A DNA stretch of 64,000 nucleotides, taken from assembly GCA_038109305.1 (NCBI GenBank), contig JAYNIR010000005.1:80266-144265 (forward strand). Reading direction: 5' to 3'. This stretch comes from UBA1479 sp038109305 (GTDB taxonomy: Bacteria; Pseudomonadota; Alphaproteobacteria; Rhodospirillales; Casp-alpha2). Under the pieces are notes generated by a model. It searched no databases. It worked only from the letters and a program-made list of their open reading frames with translations, and had not been told where the DNA came from. The translations under genes and the position numbers were made by a program. Positions 6,549 through 14,319 of the stretch are shown piece by piece (the stretch's first letter is position 1; every line of letters begins with the position of its first letter).

Positions 6549-8594
6549 TTAGCCGGTCGGCTTCAACCGCATCAGTTCATGCACGGACACCTGTGGGAAG
6601 ATGCCGGGCGCGCCCTCGCGGTACAGCATGATCACGCCGTTCCGGATGTCGGGAAAGCCGTCTCTGGTATCGTCGTATTTGCGGACTTCCAGCATCACGG
6701 GTTTTTGCGTCACGCGGTCGAGCGCCCGCCAGATCGTCGACGTGTTGTCGCGGCGCGGCTGCCCGAAGGGCGAGATCGACCGGTTGACCGCCTGCGACGG
6801 CGGGCCGAACCGGCGCACCATCCAGTCGGTGATTTCGTCGAACGCGTCGGCCTGATAAACGACCTGCATGCGGGTCGGGCTGCCGTCGTCGAAGCGCACC
6901 ACCGCGCCGGTGCCGGTGTAAAGAATGGTCGAAACCAGAAACTTCGGTTCTAAAAACGCGGGCCACGACAGTTCGGTGATGCAGACCTGCGTGCGGCCGC
7001 CGGATTTTTCGATGCATTCCGGCGCGCGCCCTTCGCCGCCCTTGGCGTTGGCGGGGATGAAGGTATTGTAGAGGTTGGTGCCCGTGCCGATGGAAAGCGT
7101 CACGTTTTCGAGCGCCGCGTTCTGCCCGGCCGCCGACGGGGGCAGGGGTTCGCCGCCCTGGCCTGCGGGCGGCGGCTGCACCGACTTGCCGTCGGCCATT
7201 TCGATCTTGGTGACCGTCCAGGCACCCGCCGAGTTAGCGCCCGGCGGCCCGGCGCCCATCAGGGTATCGGACTTGCTGCGGTCCAAACCGGCGCGGAAGC
7301 CTGCCGGCGTCACATAGGCGCGGGCCAGGTCCTTGAGCGGCGGCTGCTGGCCGGTCAGGACGACCGGCTCGGTCCATAAGCCCGGCAGGATCGGGCGGCC
7401 TTCGAGGTCGAGTTTGACCTGTGATCCCGCAGGCAGGACCTTCAAAATTTCCGCGGGCGTCGCGGGCGGGGGCGCCGCGGCGGCTTTGCGGGCGTCGTCG
7501 GCGTCTTTTTTGGCGGCTCTGTCGCGCAGATGGCCGAACGCTTCCCGGCGGCTGTCGGCAAGCGACTTGCCGCCGTCGCGGTCGACCGTCCGTTTCAGCA
7601 ACTGGTCAAGCCAGGCCAGGCGTTCCACCGGCGTCATCTTCGTCAGGTCGGGGACCGCCGGCGCATCCGGCTGATTTTCGCTATCGGCGGCCGCCTTTGC
7701 CTTGGGTTTGGCGTCGCCGTCTAAAATCGAGAGGTCCGCAAGCGGATCGCCCGCCGGCTTGCTTGCGCATTTTGTCCCGTCGTCGGGGATCGCCAGCGCC
7801 TTGCCCAGCGGGTCGTCCGATGCCGGCGCCTGGGCAAGGGCGCGGGGCAGATCGGCTTCCGGCAGATCGCGCTCCGCCGGTTGCATGTTGGGGTTGGCGG
7901 CGGTGGCGATGGCGTCCGCATCCGTCGGGCGGCGCGGCGTTTTGGGGGCCGGGATACCGGCGACCTTCGGCGCCGGAGCCGCCCCGGCAGCCGGCGGCGG
8001 CGATGTGTCGGCGGGCTGCGTCAGGGCCCGGGGCTCCGCCGCGGCGGTTTTTGGTTGCGTCGGGTCGGCAGGTTTTGCCGTTTCCTTATCGCCGAACAGG
8101 CCGTCGATCCAATCGGCGGCGCGGGCGAGCATGCCTTTTTTCAGGGCCGGTTCGGCGGCGGGAGGAGGTGTGACGGCATCAATCGCCGGTTTCGGCGCGT
8201 CGGAAAGGGGTGCGGGGGCCGGGACCGGCGTTTGCGCGATGGCGTTCGCGGGGGCATCGGGCGCCCGGGCGGTTTCCTCCGGCGGCGGCAGGGCGAAGTC
8301 CGGCACTTTTTCCGACCGCGGCCGGGTCAGAAGGTAGTGGGCGATGACGTTGTGGCCCAGGCGGACAGCGGCCTGCGGGGCGGAGACGCCGTCGGCGCTG
8401 CGCTGGCGCGGGTCGGCGCCGGACTCGATCAGTTGTTTCACGCGGGCCAGGTCATTGGCGCGGATCGCGTCGAACAGCGACGCCGCCGGATCGGCCGCCC
8501 GGACAGGCGTGAGGGCGAGCGCGGCGGTCAGCGCCGCCGCTCCGGCAGCCGCCCGGAAAGCCGCGGAAATCCATTGATTTCGACCGTTCTTCAT
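6549..8594 (-). CDS. Exported ankyrin-repeat protein with proline-rich linker
   Basis: This predicted 681-residue protein starts MKNGRNQWISAAFRAAAGAA and has a signal peptide ending near PVRA. The mature N-terminus contains about two ankyrin-like units (SLFDAIRANDLARVKQLIES, then DGVSAPQAAVRLGHNVIAHY). Roughly residues 110-330 are Pro/Ala/Lys-rich and probably disordered. The C-terminal half is a folded domain I do not recognise, with several cysteines (PECIEKSGGRTQVC) and a terminal VSVHELMRLKPTG. It is likely periplasmic or surface-attached. The ATG at 8594 is preferred over upstream in-frame codons because it places the signal peptide at the start. Confidence 0.7.
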   Translation of the reverse strand: MKNGRNQWISAAFRAAAGAAALTAALALTPVRAADPAASLFDAIRANDLARVKQLIESGADPRQRSADGVSAPQAAVRLGHNVIAHYLLTRPRSEKVPDFALPPPEETARAPDAPANAIAQTPVPAPAPLSDAPKPAIDAVTPPPAAEPALKKGMLARAADWIDGLFGDKETAKPADPTQPKTAAAEPRALTQPADTSPPPAAGAAPAPKVAGIPAPKTPRRPTDADAIATAANPNMQPAERDLPEADLPRALAQAPASDDPLGKALAIPDDGTKCASKPAGDPLADLSILDGDAKPKAKAAADSENQPDAPAVPDLTKMTPVERLAWLDQLLKRTVDRDGGKSLADSRREAFGHLRDRAAKKDADDARKAAAAPPPATPAEILKVLPAGSQVKLDLEGRPILPGLWTEPVVLTGQQPPLKDLARAYVTPAGFRAGLDRSKSDTLMGAGPPGANSAGAWTVTKIEMADGKSVQPPPAGQGGEPLPPSAAGQNAALENVTLSIGTGTNLYNTFIPANAKGGEGRAPECIEKSGGRTQVCITELSWPAFLEPKFLVSTILYTGTGAVVRFDDGSPTRMQVVYQADAFDEITDWMVRRFGPPSQAVNRSISPFGQPRRDNTSTIWRALDRVTQKPVMLEVRKYDDTRDGFPDIRNGVIMLYREGAPGIFPQVSVHELMRLKPTG

Positions 8595-8768
8595 ACCCAA
8601 ATCTGCCCCACGCCATCGAGCCATGGACAGTCCGTCATGATACCACCACGACGGCAGCGCCATACTGCGAATCTGCCCTGACAATATGGCCGATTTACGG
8701 TAAACAAGGCGTTAAGCTATTGAATACGGGTCTTTTTGGCGGGCTGCCCCAACGCCTCGGGCGCCGTC

Positions 8769-10391
8769 TCAGGCGGCACTTCTGGCGCGCGCGTCGTCGC
8801 GGATCATGTCGGCGGCCTTTTCGGCAATCATGATCGACGGCGCGTTGGTGTTGCCCGACGTGATGGCCGGCATGACGGACGCATCGGCGACGCGCAGGCC
8901 CTCAATACCCTGGACGCGGAGCCGGTCGTCGACCACCGCGCCGGGATCGCTGCCCATCTTACAGGTGCCGACCGGGTGGAAGATCGTCGTGCCGATCTGC
9001 CCGGCCGCGTCGGCCAGCTCGTCGTCGGACGTCAGATGGGCGCCCGGGCGGAATTCCTCCGGGTGAAACTTTCGCAGCGCCGGTTGTTCGGCGATTTTTC
9101 GGGCCAGGCGTATGGCGTCGGCGGCGACGCGGCGGTCGCCCGGCGTCGATAAATAGTTCGGCTGGATCGATGGGTGCACGAACGGATCGGCGGATTTGAT
9201 GCGCACGTGTCCGCGGCTTTCGGGACGCAGGTTGCAGACGCTCGCCGTAAACGCGGGGAACGGATGCAGCGGCTTGTCCCAACTGTCGAGCGACAATGCC
9301 TGCACATGGAATTGCAGGTTGGGCGTTTCGCGCGACGGGTCCGACTTGGCGAAGCAGCCGAGCGTCGACGGCGCCATGGACATGGGGCCCGACCGGGTCA
9401 GCGCGTATTCCAGGGCAATGCCCATCTTGCCCAAAAGCGATCCCGCCCGCTGATTGAGCGTCACCGTATCCCGCACGCGAAAGACCGGGCGGATCTGCAA
9501 GTGGTCCTGCAAATTTTCGCCGACGCCGGAAAGCGCGTGCCGGACCTCGATCCCCATGGACGACAGGAAATCCCCCGGGCCGATGCCGGACAGTTGCAGA
9601 ATTTGCGGCGACCCGATCGACCCCGCGGACAAAATCACCTCGCTCCGGCAACGGACGCCGGCGTCCTTGCCCTCAACGGTCAGGTCGAGCCCGGTCACCC
9701 GTTTGCCGTCCAGGCGGATTTTTTTCACGTGCGCGTGGGTGACGATATCCAGGTTCGGCCGGTCCTTGGCGGGGTTGAGAAAACCCTTGACCGTGTTCCA
9801 CCGCACGCCCGATTTCTGGTTTACGTGGAAATAGCCGCACCCTTCGTTGTTGCCTTTGTTGAAGTCGTCGACGATGGGCAACCCGTATTCCGCCGCCGCG
9901 TCGCGGAAGGCATCCAGGATTTCCCAAGTGACGCGCACGTTTTCGACCCGCCATTCGCCGCCTTTTGAATGAAATTCATCAAGGCCAATGGCGGTCTGGT
10001 CTTCGGATTTCTTGAAATACGGTAGCACGTCGTCCCAGCCCCAGCCGCGGTTGCCCAACTGCCGCCAGTGGTCGTAATCCCGCGCCTGGCCGCGCATGTA
10101 GATCATGCCGTTGATGGATGAACACCCGCCCAGCACGCGGCCGCGCGGGTAGGCCAGCGCCCGGCCGCCCAAGCCCGGTTCGGCTTCGGTCTTGAAACCC
10201 CAGTCCGTGCGCGGGTTGCCCATGCAGAACAGATAGCCGACGGGGATGTGGATCCAGTGGTAATTGTCGCGACCGCCAGCTTCAAGCAGCAGCACCCGCT
10301 TGTCCCGGTCCGCCGACAGCCGATTTGCCAGCACGCATCCGGCGGTGCCGGCGCCGGCGATGACGTAATCGTATTCTCCGAGATCGCGCAT
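8769..10391 (-). CDS. GMC-family FAD oxidoreductase (choline dehydrogenase-like)
   Basis: This 540-residue flavoprotein has a normal length for the family. The FAD dinucleotide motif GAGTAGCVLANRL is at residues 13-25, followed by LLLEAGG. GMC signature 1 is GGCSSINGMIYMRG, and signature 2 lies around GSIGSPQILQLSGIG. The catalytic histidine is in HPVGTCKMG and the second residue is Asn in the TSGNTNAPS segment. Homologues oxidise choline or other alcohols to aldehydes. No betaine genes are nearby, so the alcohol substrate is open. It lies downstream of the PilZ gene in the same direction, 36 bases away. Confidence 0.9.
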   Translation of the reverse strand: MRDLGEYDYVIAGAGTAGCVLANRLSADRDKRVLLLEAGGRDNYHWIHIPVGYLFCMGNPRTDWGFKTEAEPGLGGRALAYPRGRVLGGCSSINGMIYMRGQARDYDHWRQLGNRGWGWDDVLPYFKKSEDQTAIGLDEFHSKGGEWRVENVRVTWEILDAFRDAAAEYGLPIVDDFNKGNNEGCGYFHVNQKSGVRWNTVKGFLNPAKDRPNLDIVTHAHVKKIRLDGKRVTGLDLTVEGKDAGVRCRSEVILSAGSIGSPQILQLSGIGPGDFLSSMGIEVRHALSGVGENLQDHLQIRPVFRVRDTVTLNQRAGSLLGKMGIALEYALTRSGPMSMAPSTLGCFAKSDPSRETPNLQFHVQALSLDSWDKPLHPFPAFTASVCNLRPESRGHVRIKSADPFVHPSIQPNYLSTPGDRRVAADAIRLARKIAEQPALRKFHPEEFRPGAHLTSDDELADAAGQIGTTIFHPVGTCKMGSDPGAVVDDRLRVQGIEGLRVADASVMPAITSGNTNAPSIMIAEKAADMIRDDARARSAA

Positions 10392-10426
10392 GGCCGATCC
10401 GCTACCTGTTCTCGTGGGTTTCAGGG

Positions 10427-10831
10427 TCAGGAGCCGCCGAACAGACCGAAAAACCCCTTCATCTTTTTTGCGAGCCTGCCCAGACTAGTCATCGGGCGGT
10501 GCATGGCAAGGGCTTCGATCATGCGGAACTGGCCGTCGGTCAATTTTCCGAACTGGCACCCGAGACTGGTTTCCGCGTAATCGACGCGAGCGACTTCGGT
10601 CGGCGCGCCCAAAGGCACCTTGCCGTCCACGTCGGTGATCACGTGGGTGGCAGTAAATTTTTGGCCTGTCCGCATTTTGCCGACGGCCTTTTGCAGGCTG
10701 AACCCGCCGACGGAAATGTCGCCCACGGGGAAATCGCCGCTGCCGATGACAAGCCGCATGCCGCGCGCGTCCAGCCGGACATCGCGGCGCTTGTTATTGT
10801 CTTTGTATCCGGCGAGTTTTCTAAAAGACAT
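10427..10831 (-). CDS. PilZ domain protein
   Basis: This 134-residue single-domain protein shows the two c-di-GMP contacts of PilZ: an RxxxR-type segment in NKRRDVRLDA near residues 13-22 and the D-x-S-x-x-G motif in DISVGGFSL around residue 39. These normally bind cyclic di-GMP and pass the signal to a partner. It ends with a basic, glycine-rich tail (KKMKGFFGLFGGS). The chosen ATG has GGAGGAG upstream. Its mRNA leader would carry a strong hairpin at 10858-10896. A diguanylate cyclase (47012) and a broken pleD (30260) elsewhere in the window could supply or once have supplied the ligand. Confidence 0.8.
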   Translation of the reverse strand: MSFRKLAGYKDNNKRRDVRLDARGMRLVIGSGDFPVGDISVGGFSLQKAVGKMRTGQKFTATHVITDVDGKVPLGAPTEVARVDYAETSLGCQFGKLTDGQFRMIEALAMHRPMTSLGRLAKKMKGFFGLFGGS

Positions 10832-10857
10832 GGATATCACGCTCCTCCAATACTTTA

Positions 10858-10901
10858 CCCCGCAAACCGGCCCGGCGGGAATACGCCGTCTGCGGGTTTT
10901 T
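10858..10901. promoter_or_regulatory. Hairpin in the PilZ/ACT divergent region
   Basis: CCCGCA at 10858-10863 pairs with TGCGGG at 10891-10896, with an inner CGGCG/CGCCG stem and five T after it on the plus strand. On the plus strand it looks like a terminator, but no plus gene lies before it, so it could attenuate transcription towards 11030. On the minus strand it would sit in the PilZ leader. Its role is undecided. Confidence 0.4.
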
Positions 10902-11029
10902 GTATTGCGGGACAGGACCGGCCCAAGTCCGGCCGGGCCCGGGACCCAACTTAATGACTCGCATCCCTTGGCGTTGCCCTGATAGGCTTTTGAGCAACAA
11001 AAACGAATGATTTCCCTGGGACCGCAAAC

Positions 11030-11551
11030 ATGGCTCAAAAACTTGTCGTGACCTTTATTGCCGACGACCGGCCGGGCCTGGTCGAAAAGCTGGCGAATAC
11101 GGTCGCCGCCGCTGGCGGCAACTGGCTCGACAGCCGCATGGCGCACCTGGCGGCCAAGTTCGCGGGTGTCGCGGAAGTCGAAATCGACCCGGCGAAGTCC
11201 GACGCGCTTGAGGCCGCGCTCGCGGCGCCGGACGCCGAAGGCTCTCATTTGATGGTCGAGCCCGCGCCCGAGGACGCGGCCGCCCGAGGCCCGCAGTTCG
11301 ACCTGGAGTTGATCGGCCCCGATCATCCGGGGATTGTCCGCGACCTGTCGCATCTCATGGCGCAGCGCGGATTCAGTGTCGAGGAAGTGGAAACCGACAT
11401 TCGCGAGGCGCCGCACGCCGGTGGCACGCTATTTCATGCCCATGCGCGGTTGCGTGGGCCCGGCGGCTATCCGGATGACGAGCTTCTGGCCGCGCTGGAC
11501 GATCTTGCGGATCGCGCCATGGTCGACATCGAAGTCGAAAAAGTCACCTGA
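11030..11551 (+). CDS. Tandem ACT-domain protein, GcvR-like
   Basis: This 173-residue protein is made of two ACT domains and nothing else. The first begins KLVVTFIADDRPGLVEKLAN, with the DRPG turn that commonly binds amino acids. The second begins FDLELIGPDHPGIVRDLSHL with the matching DHPG. That layout matches the glycine-cleavage repressor GcvR and its relatives, which bind a regulator or sense an amino acid. No glycine-cleavage genes or riboswitch are nearby, so the target is unknown. The ATG (MAQKL) follows a weak ribosome site. Confidence 0.8.
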   Translation: MAQKLVVTFIADDRPGLVEKLANTVAAAGGNWLDSRMAHLAAKFAGVAEVEIDPAKSDALEAALAAPDAEGSHLMVEPAPEDAAARGPQFDLELIGPDHPGIVRDLSHLMAQRGFSVEEVETDIREAPHAGGTLFHAHARLRGPGGYPDDELLAALDDLADRAMVDIEVEKVT

Positions 11552-11589
11552 CAAATCTCAATCGCACCTGACATCCTGAGGAGGATCAC

Positions 11590-12366
11590 ATGGAACTGAA
11601 AATGCCGGGCCGCAAGGCCCTGATCACCGGTGGAAGCCAGGGTATCGGCCAGGCCATCGCCCACGCGTTTTCCGGCGCGGGGGCGGAGGTCGCGATCGTC
11701 GCCCGCCGGCCCGATGTCTTGGAACAGACCAAGGACGAAATCGAAGCCGACACCGGTGGCCGCATCATCCCCGTGGTCGCGGACGTGTCGACCGCCGACG
11801 GCTGCCAGTCCGCGTTCGACAAGGCGGTCAAGGAAATGGGGCAGCTTGACGTTCTGGTCAATAACGCGGGCTCGTCCGCCCGCATGCCGTCGGTCGAAAT
11901 CACCGACGAACTGTGGCAGGCGGATCTGGATCTAAAGCTGTTCGGCGCGATCCGTTTGTGCCGGCTCGCAATGCCGCCGATGATGGCGCGCAAGTGGGGG
12001 CGCATCATCAACGTGCTGAACTCCGGCGCCAAAGCGCCCGCCGCGGGTGGCGCGCCGACGGCGGTGACCCGCGCCGCCGGCATGGCCTTCACCAAAGTGC
12101 TGGCGGGCGAGGGCGCGCCGCACAACGTTCTGGTCAATTCGCTGCATGTCGGGAAAATCCGTTCGGACCAGTGGGTTCGCCGCGCCAACAAATTGGGCAT
12201 GGACCTCGAGGAATTTTACGTCGAACAGGGCAAGGCGCTGCCAATGGGCCGGGTCGGCACGGCGGAGGAATTTGCCGCTACCGCCTGTTTTCTCGCGTCC
12301 GACGCCGGGTCCTACATCTGCGGCGCCGCCATCAACGTCGACGGCGGCCTCACGCCGGTGCCGTAA
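11590..12366 (+). CDS. SDR-family oxidoreductase lacking the usual Tyr-Lys
   Basis: This 258-residue Rossmann protein has a classic SDR layout: nucleotide motif TGGSQGIG at 13-20, NNAG at 91-94, and a C-terminal INVDGG. The catalytic YxxxK is replaced. The aligned segment GAPTAVTRAAGMAFTK has Thr157 where Tyr is expected and Arg161 where Lys is expected, while a Ser remains at about 145. I recall a subgroup of alphaproteobacterial SDRs with this TRAAG variant, so this may be a family trait. Oxidoreductase activity should not be assumed. A GAGGA ribosome site precedes the ATG, 38 bases after the ACT gene. Confidence 0.8.
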   Translation: MELKMPGRKALITGGSQGIGQAIAHAFSGAGAEVAIVARRPDVLEQTKDEIEADTGGRIIPVVADVSTADGCQSAFDKAVKEMGQLDVLVNNAGSSARMPSVEITDELWQADLDLKLFGAIRLCRLAMPPMMARKWGRIINVLNSGAKAPAAGGAPTAVTRAAGMAFTKVLAGEGAPHNVLVNSLHVGKIRSDQWVRRANKLGMDLEEFYVEQGKALPMGRVGTAEEFAATACFLASDAGSYICGAAINVDGGLTPVP

Positions 12367-12498
12367 ACGAAGCGGGGCAATCGGCGGCGGGCGCCGGGCG
12401 GGGTGGCACACACCTGTAGGCTCGATTAGTGGAATGTATTGTGGTGCCTCTCGGGCGGGCGCCGGACCGGCCGCGCTTGAAAGGGGCGTCGACGCAAT

Positions 12499-13030
12499 AT
12501 GGACGCGGATAACGACCGCATGGTCGTGGTTTATACAATCGAGGCGGATGGTGCCGACCCCATCGCCTTCGAACTCGACATCGCGTTGCCCGAGGTCGCC
12601 CTCAATCAGCCGGAACCGGCTGGATTGCCCGACTGGACCAGGCTGGATTACCACAAATGCAGACACTGTCCGTTTTCGAAAAAAAATTCGCCGCGTTGCC
12701 AGGTGGCGTCGATTGCGTTCAGCGCGCCGGCCGCATGGTATCCTTTTCAAAGGTCGTGTTGACGATCGCCATCGACGACCACGTGTTGGCGGCGGAAACC
12801 GCGGCGCAGGAAGCACTGTGTTCGATCCTGCGGCTGGTCATGGCGATCAGCGGCTGATCGAAATTTACCGCAAGGCGTAGGAAGTCAACCGCAGCCTCGC
12901 GGAACGGCTTCGCCCCGACCAGGTGTTCAAGGAACTGAACTGGCTAGCCGAACTCGACAGCTTCGCCGGCATGATGCCCTTGACAGTTGGACGGTCCTTG
13001 CTTAAGGCCAAGGCATATTTTCAAAATTAA
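12499..13030 (+). pseudogene. Decayed DUF6901-like gene
   Basis: The reading frame begins MDADNDRMVVVYTIEADGAD and holds the family-like core LPDWTRLDYHKCRHCPFSKK. It then shifts frame near 12700 to continue as GRMVSFSKVVLTIAIDD and ALCSILRLVMAISG, and stops. A third piece resumes as LIEIYRKA, has an in-frame TAG, and ends SFAGMMPLTVGRSLLKA. I remember intact proteobacterial relatives with the same WT-x-L-x-x-H-x-C-x-x-C core, filed as DUF6901. Those have a further middle segment that is missing here, so there is at least one frameshift, one deletion and one nonsense codon. Function of the intact family is unknown. Confidence 0.65.
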
Positions 13031-13045
13031 ACAACGGAGCGGACA

Positions 13046-13624
13046 ATGAGCCCCGACAGTACCAATACCACCGAAGGTCTCGCCGACATCAACGGAAGCG
13101 GCCGCGTCGCGGTCGAAGACCTGCCGGCACCCTATGACGGGCCGAAGTCCCAGGATGCGCTCGAAGAACTCTACATCCACGACGGCTACGCCAAGGACGA
13201 TCCGCGCCTGTGGGTGCCGCTGGCGCCAGGGCGCTGGTCGCGGCCGCTGTGCCTGAACGTGTCGCAAGGCTATTGGGTGCACCTGACCAAGGTGGTCGGC
13301 GGCGGCATGTTGTCGCGCCACCGCCACCCGGCGCCGGTGCATGGTTTCGTCATCAAGGGCAAGTGGCGGTACCTGGAACGCGATTGGATCGCCGAACCGG
13401 GATCGTATTTGTACGAACCGCCGGGCGACATCCACACGCTGGTGGTCGAACCCGACTGCGATGAAATGATCACGCTATTCCACAACACGGGCGCGCTGAT
13501 CTATTGCGACGAAAACGGCAACACCGTCGGCACGACGGATGTGTTCGACCGGATCGAAGCCTGCCGCCGGCATTTTGAAGCGGTCGGCCTCGGTGGCGAC
13601 TACGTGAAGACTTTCATTCGCTAA
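13046..13624 (+). CDS. Cupin dioxygenase-like protein (DAD family)
   Basis: This 192-residue single-cupin protein resembles 2,4'-dihydroxyacetophenone dioxygenase. The metal site is visible as LSRHRHPAPVHGFVIKGKWR (two His, then a further His near G-F) and, in the second motif, PPGDIHTLVVEPD. The chain ends FEAVGLGGDYVKTFIR. Cupins of this family use Fe(II) for C-C cleavage of aryl ketones, but related proteins have other or unknown substrates. It stands alone after the decayed gene and is followed by a convergent operon. The ATG has an ACGGAG ribosome site. Confidence 0.8.
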   Translation: MSPDSTNTTEGLADINGSGRVAVEDLPAPYDGPKSQDALEELYIHDGYAKDDPRLWVPLAPGRWSRPLCLNVSQGYWVHLTKVVGGGMLSRHRHPAPVHGFVIKGKWRYLERDWIAEPGSYLYEPPGDIHTLVVEPDCDEMITLFHNTGALIYCDENGNTVGTTDVFDRIEACRRHFEAVGLGGDYVKTFIR

Positions 13625-13680
13625 TCGCAAACCCCGAGCGAGCATTTGCCCGCGACGACGCGGTTGCGCGAGACGAGATT

Positions 13681-14319
13681 TTAAGCTGATCGAACGACCA
13701 GCGCATCGACGGCGACAACGCCGCCCGCGTCGGTGACGATCAGCGGATTGACGTCGATTTCAACGACATCCGGGTTTTCCTCGGCGCATCGGCTGACCGC
13801 CATGACCGCCTTGGCGAATGCTGCGCGGTCGACGGCCGCCATCCCTCGGTATTCGCCGAATATCGCGGTCGCGCCGAGATCGTCGATCATGGCGGACGCT
13901 TCCGCGTCGGAGACCGGCGCGAGCCTGAGCGTGATGTCGCCCAAGGCTTCGGCGAAAATACCGCCGAGGCCAAGGGAGATCACAGCACCCCATTGCGGAT
14001 CGCGCTTCATGCCGAGTATCAGTTCGCGTTTGCCCGAAGCCATTTCCTGAACCAAGAGCCGCGATCCCTTGGGCGCGCGGGCGAGAATATCCCCGGCCGC
14101 GCGGCGGAACGCGCCGTCCCCTGTCAGCCCGAGGGCGACCAGGCCCGCTTCGGTCTTGTGGGCGAGGCCCGGCGTATCCGCCTTGACCGCGACGGGGCCG
14201 TTCAGGCTCGCGGCGAAAACGGCGGCCTCGTCAGCGGTCGCGGCGGATTGTTCCCTCGGCACGGGCAGGCCGTACTGGGCGAGCAACGCCTTCGACTGGC
14301 TTTCGGATAGGCTGTTCAT
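13681..14319 (-). CDS. Acyl-CoA ligase (ADP-forming), beta/ATP-grasp subunit
   Basis: This 212-residue protein is the ATP-grasp part of an acetate/acyl-CoA ligase (ADP-forming). It starts MNSLSESQSKALLAQYGLPV. Key segments are VAVKADTPGLAHKTEAGLVA (nucleotide-binding lysine and the swinging-loop region), LLVQEMASGKRELILGMKRD, and the metal/ATP segment VVEIDVNPLIV. It works with the alpha subunit encoded directly upstream, with which it overlaps by four bases (ATGA). The pair interconverts acyl-CoA, ADP and phosphate with acid, CoA and ATP. It is last in the three-gene minus-strand operon. Confidence 0.88.
   Translation of the reverse strand: MNSLSESQSKALLAQYGLPVPREQSAATADEAAVFAASLNGPVAVKADTPGLAHKTEAGLVALGLTGDGAFRRAAGDILARAPKGSRLLVQEMASGKRELILGMKRDPQWGAVISLGLGGIFAEALGDITLRLAPVSDAEASAMIDDLGATAIFGEYRGMAAVDRAAFAKAVMAVSRCAEENPDVVEIDVNPLIVTDAGGVVAVDALVVRSA

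Noticed and set aside
10832..11029. Glycine riboswitch upstream of the ACT-domain gene
   Set aside because: No tandem aptamer core or conserved glycine-binding motifs are present, only one GC-rich hairpin.
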